Origin: Oenococcus kitaharae DSM 17330
Lineage (GTDB): Bacteria; Bacillota; Bacilli; Lactobacillales; Lactobacillaceae
Length of the DNA stretch: 64,000 bases
Assembly: GCF_000241055.1 (NCBI RefSeq)
Contig: NZ_CM001398.1
Location: 1,351,163-1,415,162 of the forward strand
Reading direction: 5' to 3'
This document shows positions 25,133-34,209 of this stretch, piece by piece; within the stretch, counting starts at the first letter, position 1, and each line of letters starts with the position of its first letter. Position numbers and translations under genes: made by a program. The notes under the pieces are model-generated. The model was not told the origin of the DNA. It saw only the letters and a list, made by a program, of their open reading frames with translations, and made no database searches.

Positions 25133-26014
25133 TCAATCTGTAAACACTTGCAGAAAATCTTCGTGCCAGAGCAGTCGTATCGGTAATTTTGGTCCAGGAT
25201 CACCATCGATTCTCGTCTGAAGCGGATGATTGGTATTTTTACTTGTTATCAGCATGTTGCGCAATTCAAAAAAAGTCAGACTCTCCGAACCGCGAATATT
25301 GCCTGTCAGTGCGAAGTAAACATAGCTCGGACTTTTAAGCAGACTCATGTTGTGGAGAATCGTCGCATGCAGTCCTCCCAAAGGGTGATCAATATACTTG
25401 CGACCGCCAACATTGCTGCTGGTCGTAATCAGGCACATCCAAATTTTATAGTCAGCCTGAAAACTGTCACTTTTAAATTCAATCTGCTGCGACCCGGACT
25501 TATTCAGGTTTTTCATGGCCTGCAAAAAATAGACAATTTTCCCAAATTTTCTCTTATCTTCTTGGCGGACATCGTTGGAAAGGTCAGCCAGACTGCCAAA
25601 GGTTAAGGAACTGATGATCGCTTTGTCATCGCCGCAAGAACCGATATTAAAGCTTTTTGTGCGGCCTTTTAAAATAATGTTAACGGCCGATTTTTCATCA
25701 TTAGGAATCTTAGCCGTTTTGGCAAAATTATTGACCGTCCCGCTCGGAATCAAACCAACAGGGACCGTTTTCCCACCTTGCAAAAAAGCTGTGGCGACTA
25801 AATTTAATGTGCCATCGCCGCCGATTACAATAATGGCATCAACCTCGTTCGCGGCTTTTTTAATGGCCGAAATTGCATCATCAATATCTTCGCCAGTAAT
25901 AAAAGCTGACTGGATATTCTGGCCGGACAAGGAAATTGCTAATCTTTGTGCAACTTGTTTAGCTTGTCCGTCACCAGCGTTTGCATTGAAAAAAATACCA
26001 TACTTTTTTGTCAT
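25133..26014 (-). CDS. Diacylglycerol kinase-family lipid kinase (YegS/DagK type)
   Basis: A 293-residue lipid kinase. The catalytic-domain signature GGDGTLN lies near residues 64-70, followed by PSGTVNNFAKT, and a C-terminal beta-sandwich typical of DagK/YegS. The enzyme phosphorylates diacylglycerol or a related lipid at the membrane, recycling lipid left by lipoteichoic acid synthesis. Several DagK-like paralogues exist in Firmicutes and the lipid substrate cannot be fixed here. It appears to be a single gene. Confidence 0.85.
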   Translation of the reverse strand: MTKKYGIFFNANAGDGQAKQVAQRLAISLSGQNIQSAFITGEDIDDAISAIKKAANEVDAIIVIGGDGTLNLVATAFLQGGKTVPVGLIPSGTVNNFAKTAKIPNDEKSAVNIILKGRTKSFNIGSCGDDKAIISSLTFGSLADLSNDVRQEDKRKFGKIVYFLQAMKNLNKSGSQQIEFKSDSFQADYKIWMCLITTSSNVGGRKYIDHPLGGLHATILHNMSLLKSPSYVYFALTGNIRGSESLTFFELRNMLITSKNTNHPLQTRIDGDPGPKLPIRLLWHEDFLQVFTD

Positions 26015-26116
26015 CGCATCTTCCTCGAAAACTCGGCCAAAATCGCCAAGTGTCAGATCTATTTTCCTTTTAGGACTAGGGTCTTTATCATAATATATTT
26101 GCCGACAGCATTGCCA

Positions 26117-26752
26117 TCAATTAGGCAGAACAGATTTAATCTGGTTAATCAACAAATCTATCCCGATGCGATTACTCTTCCCTTCCGGAATAATCACGTC
26201 AGCGTATCGTTTGGTTGGTTCGACAAATTGATGATACATTGGTTTGACGGTTTTCAAATATTGATTAATCACGGATTCAGTCGATCTGCCGCGCTCAATC
26301 ATGTCCCTTTTGAGGCGGCGGATAAAACGAATATCGTCATCGGTATCGACAAAAATTTTAATATCGAGCAGATTGCGGATTCGTTCATCAACAAACAGCA
26401 GGACACCTTCGACAATAATGACTCTGGCCGCTTGCATCGGCAGTGTTTTAGCTGAACGGGTATAGTTTTCATAATCGTAAATCGGCAGATCAATGGCCTG
26501 ATTCTGCTTCAGTTTTAACAGATCTTCATACAGCGAATCCATATCAAAGGCATCTGGATGATCATAATTGACACTTTTTCGTTCCGCCATCGTCATGTCT
26601 TTTTGGTCATTATAAAAAGCGTCTTGCGGAATAATGGCCACTGATTGATCTTTAAGATGTTCGTAAATATCTTGGGCAATGGACGTTTTCCCGGAACCAG
26701 AACCGCCGGAAATACCAATAATTGTGACCTTATTTTTCTTAGATGTCTGCAT
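26117..26752 (-). CDS. udk: Uridine kinase
   Basis: A 211-residue P-loop kinase for pyrimidine salvage (uridine/cytidine to UMP/CMP). Walker A GGSGSGKTS is at the N-terminus. NYDHPDAFD and IVEGVLLFVDERIRNLLDIKIFVD-type segments are diagnostic of Udk. The gene is divergent from pepC across a 100-base gap. Confidence 0.92.
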   Translation of the reverse strand: MQTSKKNKVTIIGISGGSGSGKTSIAQDIYEHLKDQSVAIIPQDAFYNDQKDMTMAERKSVNYDHPDAFDMDSLYEDLLKLKQNQAIDLPIYDYENYTRSAKTLPMQAARVIIVEGVLLFVDERIRNLLDIKIFVDTDDDIRFIRRLKRDMIERGRSTESVINQYLKTVKPMYHQFVEPTKRYADVIIPEGKSNRIGIDLLINQIKSVLPN

Positions 26753-26852
26753 TACTTTACTATTGTTCTATTCTGGGCTATATCTGTCAATGATAATTGT
26801 GATCGATCGCACGATTTTGTTTTAAGATAAAAATTAAAACAGAGGTAGATAA

Positions 26853-28169
26853 ATGGCATCAGCTTTAACAAATGATGATTTAAATGAATTACGAGAGGCT
26901 CTGGCTAAAGACGACCGAGCCGGTGTATTAACGAGAACAATTACAAAAAACGGTATTCGCAACAGCAGTTTTGACAATCAAGCTGCCGCACGTTTGAACC
27001 GCACCTTTTCGGTCGAAGTTGAGACTGGACAAGTAACTAATCAAAAACGCAGCGGCCGCTGCTGGGAATTTTCATTATTAAATACCTTGCGGCACCAGTT
27101 TGCTAAAAACTATAAAGTTAAAGACTTTGAGCTGTCTCAGAATTATTTGTTTTTCTGGGACAAGATTGAACGAGCCAATATTTTTTATCACAATGTTCGG
27201 CAGACTGCAGATAAAGCCATAGATGACCGTTTTGTCCATATGTTGTTTAACCAGCCCGGGGAAGATGGCGGTCAATGGGCCATGGCGGCGGCGTTAGTCG
27301 AAAAGTACGGTGTTATGCCGGCTTATGCGATGCCAGAAACTTATAACACAGATAACACGAGCGATTTTCAAGAAGCCATGAATAAAAAATTGATCAAAGA
27401 TGGTTTCAAACTGCGCGATATGGCCAAGTCCGGCAGCAGCAAAGATGAATTGGATCAGGCTGAGAAGAAAATGCTGCAGGAAGTTTATCGCATGGCCGCT
27501 TATTCTTTTGGCGAGCCGGCTAAAACCTTTGATTTAGAATACCGTGACGATGATAAAAAATACCATCGCGAAGCTGCCTTAACGCCGCAGGACTTCTTTA
27601 AAAAATATTTTAAAGTTGATTTTGATGATTATGCCGTTGTGACCAATTCGCCTGATAAAGCATTTAACCAGTTGTACAGCCTGCCAAGTCAGGACAATGT
27701 CTTAGGCGGACGGGATATCGAATTTTTAAATGTGCCAATCGATGTGTTGGAAAAAGCAGCAATTGCTCAGCTTCAGAGTGGCGAAACAGTTTGGTTTGGC
27801 AACGACGTTCTTCAGCAGATGGACCGTCAAAGCGGTTTATTGGATGGACATTTATTTGACGAATCTTCCCTCTTTCAAGTTGACCTGAATATGACTAAAG
27901 CGCAGAGATTAACCAGCGGCGAAGGAACGGTCTCGCATGCCATGACTTTAACTGGCGTTGATTTAATCGATGGTCAGGCAGCAAAATGGAAAGTTGAAAA
28001 TAGCTGGGGAGATAAATTAGGCGATAAAGGCTACTTCGTCATGAGTCCTGATTGGTTTGAAGACTATGTCTATGAAGTTGTTGTACATAAGGATTTTCTG
28101 CCGGATGATCTAAAAGCTGTTCTGAAACAGCAGCCAACCGTTTTGCCAGCCTGGGATCCGTTAAGCTGA
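26853..28169 (+). CDS. pepC: Cysteine aminopeptidase C (bleomycin hydrolase family C1B)
   Basis: A 438-residue cytosolic aminopeptidase that forms hexameric barrels. The catalytic cysteine is C70 in SGRCWEFS, the histidine H362 in TVSHAMTL, and the asparagine lies in VENSWGDK. AGAGG precedes the ATG. The C-terminal arm that blocks endopeptidase action ends in AWDPLS, of normal length. A terminator follows directly. Confidence 0.95.
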   Translation: MASALTNDDLNELREALAKDDRAGVLTRTITKNGIRNSSFDNQAAARLNRTFSVEVETGQVTNQKRSGRCWEFSLLNTLRHQFAKNYKVKDFELSQNYLFFWDKIERANIFYHNVRQTADKAIDDRFVHMLFNQPGEDGGQWAMAAALVEKYGVMPAYAMPETYNTDNTSDFQEAMNKKLIKDGFKLRDMAKSGSSKDELDQAEKKMLQEVYRMAAYSFGEPAKTFDLEYRDDDKKYHREAALTPQDFFKKYFKVDFDDYAVVTNSPDKAFNQLYSLPSQDNVLGGRDIEFLNVPIDVLEKAAIAQLQSGETVWFGNDVLQQMDRQSGLLDGHLFDESSLFQVDLNMTKAQRLTSGEGTVSHAMTLTGVDLIDGQAAKWKVENSWGDKLGDKGYFVMSPDWFEDYVYEVVVHKDFLPDDLKAVLKQQPTVLPAWDPLS

Positions 28170-28181
28170 AATTTGTTTATA

Positions 28182-28213
28182 AAAAAAGCCTCATGATTAG
28201 ATGAGGTTTTTTA
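28182..28213. terminator. Bidirectional terminator between pepC and the amino acid permease
   Basis: Stem GCCTCAT / ATGAGG(T) flanked by A6 and T6 runs with a GATTAG loop. It serves both converging genes; the right edge includes the permease stop. Confidence 0.85.
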
Positions 28214-29503
28214 ATGCTTGTGATAGGCGGTTAGGAAATAAAATGGCACAGCGACGACTAGAGCACCTAATCCCCAAAAGAGCTGCTGCGGATTTGTCTG
28301 AATCAGTAGCCATAGGCTGATAATCAGAGCAACAGCCGGAATCACGGGACCGAGCGGCAGCTGAAAAGCACGCGCCTGCCCTTTTTTCGTCTTGGCAAAG
28401 ACAAAAACCGCGATAATCGTTGGAATATACTGGGCAAAACGCGAGACAGCCGAAATCAGCGCTAAATTCGCAAATGTCGAGTTAAATAAGGCAATAATCA
28501 GGGAAATAGTCGTTGACACAATAATCGCAACGTATGGGGCGTTTTTGCGATTCTTTTTGGCTAATAAAGATGGCATCATTTTATTTTCAGCTAATGCAAC
28601 GCCAGATCTTGGCGTAATGAAAGATGAAGCCACCAGCAGGCCGCCGATTGATATCAAGGATCCGGCAGCAATTAAATCACGTCCAAATGTGCCGATCGCT
28701 TGACCAAGTGCGTCCATCAAAGGCGTTGCTGAATTTGCCAGGCCATAGCCCATCATGCCGATCGCAGTCACTTGAATCAGCACGTAAACCAGCGTTACAA
28801 CTGAAATAATCAGAATGATTGCACGCGGCAGATTTTTTTGTGGATTTTTCATCTCGCCTGCAGCGACTGAAATACCTTCAAAACCCGTAAAAGCAAAGAA
28901 CATCGTCAAAGCTGCCTGCCCGAAACTGCCAGATGTATAACTGCCATTAGGGAAAAAAGGCGTAAAATTGTTTCCCCGAATAAAGAAGAGGCCGATTGCA
29001 ATAAAGAGCAGTAACGGCAGCAGCTTGCTGACTGTGACAAAATTATTGACAATTTTAGTCAGCTGAACGCCGGAAATATTAATCAGAGCCAGCAGAAACA
29101 ATAATACGGCAACCGTGATCATACGTGCGGTATTGCTGGATAATGCTGGTATAAAGGAGCCTAAAATAGTAGCAAAAGCAACTGCAGCTGTTGCTTCAGC
29201 AATAATTCGAATGGCCCAAGTAACGAACCCTACTTCGTAACCGACAAAATTACCAAAAGCTTCTTTTGCATAAAGGTATGGACCGCCGTTTTTATCGAAA
29301 AAGTTCGCATCCTGAGCAAAACAGAGTGCAATCGTGGCAACTAGTACAGCATCCAGCAACAGGACCAGAATACTAGCCACACCAATTAATTTCATTGGTG
29401 CACTTGGCAGCAGGAAGATTCCCGATCCGATAATGCCATTAATACCGAATAGAACAATACTCCAAAAGCCTAATTTTTGTTTTTGTGTTGTCTTATCTTC
29501 CAC
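28211..29503 (-). CDS. APC-family amino acid permease
   Basis: A 430-residue protein with about twelve membrane segments. The N-terminal GINGIIGSGIFLLP motif is the substrate-binding loop of amino acid/polyamine/organocation transporters, and FFAFTGFEGISVAAGEMKNP is the conserved helix 6 region. The gene overlaps the upstream gamma-glutamyl hydrolase gene by 11 bases, so the imported substrate may be a gamma-glutamyl compound, GABA-like amino acid or glutamine. Exact specificity not readable. Confidence 0.88.
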   Translation of the reverse strand: MEDKTTQKQKLGFWSIVLFGINGIIGSGIFLLPSAPMKLIGVASILVLLLDAVLVATIALCFAQDANFFDKNGGPYLYAKEAFGNFVGYEVGFVTWAIRIIAEATAAVAFATILGSFIPALSSNTARMITVAVLLFLLALINISGVQLTKIVNNFVTVSKLLPLLLFIAIGLFFIRGNNFTPFFPNGSYTSGSFGQAALTMFFAFTGFEGISVAAGEMKNPQKNLPRAIILIISVVTLVYVLIQVTAIGMMGYGLANSATPLMDALGQAIGTFGRDLIAAGSLISIGGLLVASSFITPRSGVALAENKMMPSLLAKKNRKNAPYVAIIVSTTISLIIALFNSTFANLALISAVSRFAQYIPTIIAVFVFAKTKKGQARAFQLPLGPVIPAVALIISLWLLIQTNPQQLFWGLGALVVAVPFYFLTAYHKH

Positions 29504-30242
29504 TTGCTGTCCCTGCTCGATCTATAAAATTTTGAAATATTGCCAGTTGTTCCGGAAAACGCTGCCACATGCTCTCAGGATGCCATTGAACTGCAATAAC
29601 CTGATCGGAACCAACACTCTCTATGCCCTCAACGACGCCATCGGGTGCCTTTGCCGTGACTTTTAAGCCTGCACCAAGTTCTTTAACAGCTTGATGATGG
29701 CGAGAATTGACAAAACCTTCTTGGCCGAGAATTTTAGCTAATTCGCTCCCCTTTTCCATCGTAATGCGATGAGTAGGAAAAGCACCTTCCGTTGGAGATT
29801 GGCGATGTTTAATCTTCAGGTCTGGATACTGAGCTGCCAAGTCTTGGTAAAGATTGCCGCCTAAAGCGACGTTGATTGATTGAATGCCTCGGCAGATACC
29901 GAAGATCGCTTTACCAGCCTTCACTGCCGCTTTGATCAAACTCATTTCAAATTGATCACGTTCATAAAATGTTCCGCCTAATTGAGGAATCGGATCTTCG
30001 CCGAAGAATCTCGGATCAATATCGGGTCCGCCTGGAATTAATAAGCCATCGAAGCCGGCGACTAATTGGTCCATGTCGCTTTCCTGAATTGAGACGGGTG
30101 CCGGCAAAATAACAGCGATGCCGCCAACTTGATTAATGGCTCGTACGATATCCCTGGGTGCGTAATCAATGGCCTGATCGTTAGAAGACATTGATTGCGA
30201 GCGAGAAATATCAGAGGTAATTGCAATAATTGGTTTTTTCAT
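29493..30242 (-). CDS. Gamma-glutamyl-gamma-aminobutyrate hydrolase-like class I amidotransferase (C26)
   Basis: A 249-residue class I glutamine-amidotransferase-fold hydrolase. The nucleophile is the Cys in FGICRGIQ, and the His/Glu pair lies in QWHPESMW. PGGPDIDPRFF is typical of the PuuD group, which cleaves gamma-glutamyl amides. Other puu genes are absent nearby, so the pathway is uncertain. It is translationally coupled to the permease downstream. Confidence 0.85.
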   Translation of the reverse strand: MKKPIIAITSDISRSQSMSSNDQAIDYAPRDIVRAINQVGGIAVILPAPVSIQESDMDQLVAGFDGLLIPGGPDIDPRFFGEDPIPQLGGTFYERDQFEMSLIKAAVKAGKAIFGICRGIQSINVALGGNLYQDLAAQYPDLKIKHRQSPTEGAFPTHRITMEKGSELAKILGQEGFVNSRHHQAVKELGAGLKVTAKAPDGVVEGIESVGSDQVIAVQWHPESMWQRFPEQLAIFQNFIDRAGTASGR

Positions 30243-30282
30243 ATTGTGAGTAATTTTAACAAAGGAAGCCTAGAAAATAAAT

Positions 30283-30321
30283 AAAAAAACACCAAACTCT
30301 TAAAAGAAATTTGGTGTTTTT
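30283..30321 (-). terminator. Terminator after rpsN
   Basis: Stem AAAAACACCAAA / TTTGGTGTTTTT with a 13-base loop. On the reverse strand it is followed by a T-run, ending the rpmG-rpsN transcript. Confidence 0.85.
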
Positions 30322-30325
30322 AGAA

Positions 30326-30595
30326 TTACCAACTTGCTTTACGAACGCCAGGCAACTGACCCTTATGTGCCAATTGGCGGAAGTTCAAACGACTCAAACC
30401 GAATCCACGCATATATGCATGCGGACGACCATCGGTCAAATCACGATTATGTGCGCGCACTGGTGATGCATTACGAGGAAGCTTTGCTAATGCTTGATAG
30501 TCGCCAGCAGCCTTTAATGCAGCACGCTTAGCAGCGAACTTAGCAACTGTAGCTTCGATCTTCTTTTCTTTTTCGATCTTGGACTTTTTAGCCAT
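30326..30595 (-). CDS. rpsN: Small ribosomal subunit protein S14, zinc-free form
   Basis: An 89-residue S14 without the CxxC...CxxC zinc ribbon of the 61-residue form, so it belongs to the longer, zinc-independent class ([24 protein letters not shown] is replaced at the place where zinc cysteines occur). AAGGAGGTG inside the end of rpmG is its ribosome-binding site, and its ATG shares one base with the rpmG stop. Such copies often substitute for zinc-binding versions when zinc is scarce. Confidence 0.95.
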   Translation of the reverse strand: MAKKSKIEKEKKIEATVAKFAAKRAALKAAGDYQALAKLPRNASPVRAHNRDLTDGRPHAYMRGFGLSRLNFRQLAHKGQLPGVRKASW

Positions 30596-30759
30596 TACTT
30601 CACCTCCTTAAATTCAACAACTTGACGCAATTTTGGTGAATACTTCTTCAAAACAAGTCTATCAGGCGTATTGCGACGATTCTTGCTCGTCAAATAAATG
30701 CGTTCGCCCGTCTTGTCGTTCCCAAGAACGACGTGATCTCTTTGTCCTTTTCCTGCCAT
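30595..30759 (-). CDS. rpmG: Large ribosomal subunit protein L33, zinc-free form
   Basis: A 54-residue L33 read from ATG 30759 to TAA 30595. It begins [13 protein letters not shown] and continues with [17 protein letters not shown], a clear L33. None of the four zinc-binding cysteines is present, so it is the zinc-independent paralogue, matching the zinc-free S14 encoded directly downstream. GGAG precedes the start. A strong promoter lies about 50 bases upstream. Confidence 0.93.
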   Translation of the reverse strand: MAGKGQRDHVVLGNDKTGERIYLTSKNRRNTPDRLVLKKYSPKLRQVVEFKEVK

Positions 30760-30808
30760 TTTTTCTCCTAAAATTCTATTTAACGAAAGTCAATCAGTAC
30801 AAGCAAAT

Positions 30809-30845
30809 ATTATACACAAGCTAAAATTACTTGTAAAGTGCAAGT
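30809..30845 (-). promoter_or_regulatory. Promoter of rpmG-rpsN with an overlapping inverted repeat
   Basis: On the reverse strand TTTACA (30837-30832) and a perfect TATAAT (30814-30809) are separated by exactly 17 bases. An inverted repeat ACTTG...CAAGT (30829-30845) covers the -35 and could be a repressor site. A Zur-type zinc repressor is the natural candidate for zinc-free ribosomal proteins, but the repeat does not closely match the Bacillus Zur box, so this is open. Confidence 0.7.
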
Positions 30846-30858
30846 TCAATTAATTTGC

Positions 30859-31779
30859 TTATTTGAACTGCTCGGTGATCGGTGGTACGACTTGTTTCTT
30901 CCGTGAAACGACACCAGGAAGATCCAATGAATTGGCCGTGAGTGTCTGACCAAAGGCGGCAGCAATTTTATCTTCATCCGAACCATAATAAAGTGCTTTA
31001 GAGTTTGAATTCAGAATATCTGTGATAACAAACAGAAAGCCGTTGTAGCCATCACTAGCAATCTCAGCTTCGATTTCTTTTTTAATGCCGTCCTTGCGTG
31101 TCAGGACTTCTGGAATATCAACAGTATTCACTTGACCGATTCTCAGCGTCTTGCCAGCCAGCTCAAAACTCTTGGCATCACCATCAATTAATTCTTTATC
31201 AGTCTTCTTCGAAAGATTCGTACCAGCCTTGAGTAGGTGAATACCGAAATCGTCAATATCCGAAACACCTGCTTGTGCAGCCAGCTTACCAATGATTTTG
31301 CGGTCAACATCTGTGGTTGTCGGGCTTTTCAGCAGCAAAGTATCCGAAATTAAAGCTGACAGCATCATACCTGCAATTGGTTTTGGAATCTCAATACCAT
31401 CTCTCTCAAAGAAAGTGAACAGAATTGTCGATGTAGAACCAAGTGCTTCAGCATGGTAAAACAGTGGTGCGCTTGTTTTGAAATCAATCTTATGATGGTC
31501 AAAAACATGTGTAACTGTCAGGTCGGCAATATTAGAAACTGATTGTGCCGCCTCATTATGATCAACTAAGACAACTTCTTTTGTGTCAGCCTTTTCAATC
31601 ACACGTGGTGCTTGTACTTTAAAATAGTCCAGAGCGAATTTTGTTTCGTCGTTAGGTTTGCCAAGTGCGACAGCCTCTGTGTCCATCCCTTTTTTATTTA
31701 GATAATAAGATGCTGCAATTGCAGCTGCAATTGCATCTGTATCAGGATTCTGATGCCCAAAAACTAATTCTTTCGCCAT
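30859..31779 (-). CDS. ppaC: Manganese-dependent inorganic pyrophosphatase (family II)
   Basis: A 306-residue DHH-family enzyme splitting pyrophosphate. Metal-binding motifs are in order: GHQNPDTD (H, D), LVDHNE and FDHHKID, and the C-terminal DHHA2 domain ends with SRKKQVVPP, which contains the phosphate-binding SRKKQ. The gene begins directly after the parC stop with no gap, so it is likely read on the same transcript. Confidence 0.95.
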   Translation of the reverse strand: MAKELVFGHQNPDTDAIAAAIAASYYLNKKGMDTEAVALGKPNDETKFALDYFKVQAPRVIEKADTKEVVLVDHNEAAQSVSNIADLTVTHVFDHHKIDFKTSAPLFYHAEALGSTSTILFTFFERDGIEIPKPIAGMMLSALISDTLLLKSPTTTDVDRKIIGKLAAQAGVSDIDDFGIHLLKAGTNLSKKTDKELIDGDAKSFELAGKTLRIGQVNTVDIPEVLTRKDGIKKEIEAEIASDGYNGFLFVITDILNSNSKALYYGSDEDKIAAAFGQTLTANSLDLPGVVSRKKQVVPPITEQFK

Positions 31780-34209
31780 TTAATCTATAACCTCTTGTTT
31801 TAATCTCACTTTTATAATCATACTATTTTTTTCGACTTTGACTTTTCTTTTAAAGTCATCGTCTAATCCACCCAAGTTATCGGCATTTGCAAAGAAATCG
31901 ATGACCTGATTGTCGGAAGTAAGCGCCTGCAGCTGCGTTTTGCCTTTATCGGCAATAGCTGTCATACCAGCGATCAAATCGTCTGACATGAAAATTGTTT
32001 CGGCACGCTGAACGGAATCATTTGTGGAGATCGGAATTTCCAGAGGATTCAGAATTTTCAGATGGCCTCTGTCATTCATCAAAGCCACGAGATCCGAGTC
32101 AGATATCAATGTCATCGCCACAATAGCATCTTTTTTGCCAATCTTGGCGGGTTTTCCACCACTAGACTTGGCAGTCATTTGGGTGATCTCACTCAGTGGA
32201 AACTTATACAGATAACCTTTTTGGCTGGCCATAATTGCTAAGAAATCCTGTGTAGCAGCTAATTGAACAGAGACAAGTTTGTTATCGCCTTTGATCGTTA
32301 TCGCCTTGCTGGCACGTTTTTTATAGTATTTGCTTGGTAAAAGATCTTGCTGGCTGACCTGTTTGATAAAGGCATCGCTGCTGGTCAAAACAAAGCTGCC
32401 CTGCCCTTTTAGATCAGGCAAATCGAAAACCTGGACGATGTTTTCATCGGGAGCAAGGCCGGAAATCTCTTGAGAAAGATGTTCACCGACATCTTTCCAT
32501 TTCGTATCGGCCAATTCATGTACTGGCCGATAAATCATGTTGCCCTTGCTCGTGAAAATGAACAAATGGCTTAAAGTATTCACTTTAGCCAGGTAAACAG
32601 CGTAATCGTCATCAGTCAGGCCGTTTTCATCACTGGCCTTGTATGAACGAAAAGAAGCACGTTTGGCATAACCGTTCTTTGTTATTTGGACAACAACGTC
32701 CTCATCGGCAATCATAACCGAGGTCTTGATTTTGAGCTGTGCAACTTCCGCTTGGACTTCACTCTTTCGCGGATTGCTATAGCTCTTGTCAATCTCTTGC
32801 AGTTCTTTTTTCAGCACTTTATTGAGTTCGCGCGGCTCATTTAAGATGAGATTAAACTCATTAATCTGCTGAGTTAGTTGATCGTGTTCCTGCTGCAAAG
32901 CTGTCACATCTGTGTTGGTTAAACGATAAAGCTGTAATGTTACAATCGCTTCTGCCTGAGCTTGAGAAAAATCGAATTTTTTAACCAGATTGTCTTTGGC
33001 GTCTTTGCGGCTTTCTGAAGCACGGATTGTGGCCACAACCTCATCTAAAATACTCAGCATTTTGATCAAGCCTTCGACAATATGCTGCCGCGCTTGGGCC
33101 TTTTTCAGATCAAAATCAGTCCGGCGATAAATAACTTCTTTTCGGAATTCCAGAAAAGCTGCCAAAGCCTGCTTTAATCCAACGGAGACAGGGCGCTGAT
33201 GTGCAATAGCTGTCATATTAAAGTTATAAGCAACTTGCAAATCCGTTTTCTTAAACAGGTAGTTCAAAATACCATTTGCATCGGCATCCTTGGTTAGCTC
33301 GATGACAATCAAGAGCCCCTCACGACTAGTATCGTCTCGAACTTCACTAATGCCGTTAACGTCTTTATTAACGCGAATTTCATCAATTTTAGCAACTAGT
33401 GCCGATTTATTGACTTCATAGGGCAATTCAGTAATAGCAATCTGCTGTTTGCCGGCTTTCATTTTTTTGATTTCTGTCCGAGCGCGAATATAAATTTTGC
33501 CATGGCCGGTCGTATAAGCGTCTTTAATCCCGCCCAAGCCTTGAATAATCCCGCCAGTCGGAAAATCAGGCCCTTTGACAAACTGCATCAGATCTTCCAA
33601 TGAAGCTGCAGGATGTGCCAGCAGGTAAATCAAAGCACTGATGATTTCGCCTAAATTGTGCGGTGGGATTTCCGTCGCATAACCGGCAGAAATGCCTGAA
33701 GCGCCATTGACCAGCAGATTGGGAATACGACTGGGCAGAACCGTTGGTTCATAACGTGTGTCATCGAAATTCAAGACCATATCAACGGCTTGACGATCCA
33801 AATCAGACAACATTTCGCCAGCAATTTTAGATAAACGCGCTTCGGTATAACGCATTGCTGCTGGTGGGTCGTTATCAATTGACCCATTATTACCGTTCAT
33901 GTCAATTAAGGGTTCACGCATTTTCCAGCTTTGACTCATACGGACCAAAGCATCGTAAATTGACGAATCACCGTGGGGGTGATAGTTGCCCATGACGTTG
34001 CCGACAGCTTTAGCTGATTTGCGATATGCATGCTCGAAGGTATTTCCGTCCTCATTCATGGCAAACAGAATTCGCCGCTGAACCGGTTTTAAACCATCAC
34101 GGATATCTGGTAAGGCACGCTCTTGAATAATGTATTTAGAATAGCGGCCAAAGCGTTCGCCCATGACATCTTCGAGGCTTAATTCTTGAATTCGGCTTTC
34201 ATCTGCCAT
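31780..34209 (-). CDS. parC: DNA topoisomerase IV subunit A
   Basis: An 809-residue type IIA topoisomerase breakage-reunion subunit, which decatenates chromosomes with ParE. The quinolone-region segment HGDSSIYDALVRM keeps the usual serine. The catalytic tyrosine lies in the AMRYTEARL motif. A C-terminal pinwheel domain follows. ATG 34209 is used: AAGGAG lies 8 bases upstream and the ATG shares one base with the parE stop; a TTG at 34212 is also in frame. The parE-parC order next to plsY identifies it as topo IV, not gyrase. Confidence 0.93.
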   Translation of the reverse strand: MADESRIQELSLEDVMGERFGRYSKYIIQERALPDIRDGLKPVQRRILFAMNEDGNTFEHAYRKSAKAVGNVMGNYHPHGDSSIYDALVRMSQSWKMREPLIDMNGNNGSIDNDPPAAMRYTEARLSKIAGEMLSDLDRQAVDMVLNFDDTRYEPTVLPSRIPNLLVNGASGISAGYATEIPPHNLGEIISALIYLLAHPAASLEDLMQFVKGPDFPTGGIIQGLGGIKDAYTTGHGKIYIRARTEIKKMKAGKQQIAITELPYEVNKSALVAKIDEIRVNKDVNGISEVRDDTSREGLLIVIELTKDADANGILNYLFKKTDLQVAYNFNMTAIAHQRPVSVGLKQALAAFLEFRKEVIYRRTDFDLKKAQARQHIVEGLIKMLSILDEVVATIRASESRKDAKDNLVKKFDFSQAQAEAIVTLQLYRLTNTDVTALQQEHDQLTQQINEFNLILNEPRELNKVLKKELQEIDKSYSNPRKSEVQAEVAQLKIKTSVMIADEDVVVQITKNGYAKRASFRSYKASDENGLTDDDYAVYLAKVNTLSHLFIFTSKGNMIYRPVHELADTKWKDVGEHLSQEISGLAPDENIVQVFDLPDLKGQGSFVLTSSDAFIKQVSQQDLLPSKYYKKRASKAITIKGDNKLVSVQLAATQDFLAIMASQKGYLYKFPLSEITQMTAKSSGGKPAKIGKKDAIVAMTLISDSDLVALMNDRGHLKILNPLEIPISTNDSVQRAETIFMSDDLIAGMTAIADKGKTQLQALTSDNQVIDFFANADNLGGLDDDFKRKVKVEKNSMIIKVRLKQEVID

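Noticed and set aside
25575-26455. Two overlapping forward frames (172 and 169 codons) opposite the lipid kinase and udk
   Set aside because: They are antisense to well-conserved genes and their translations resemble no protein.
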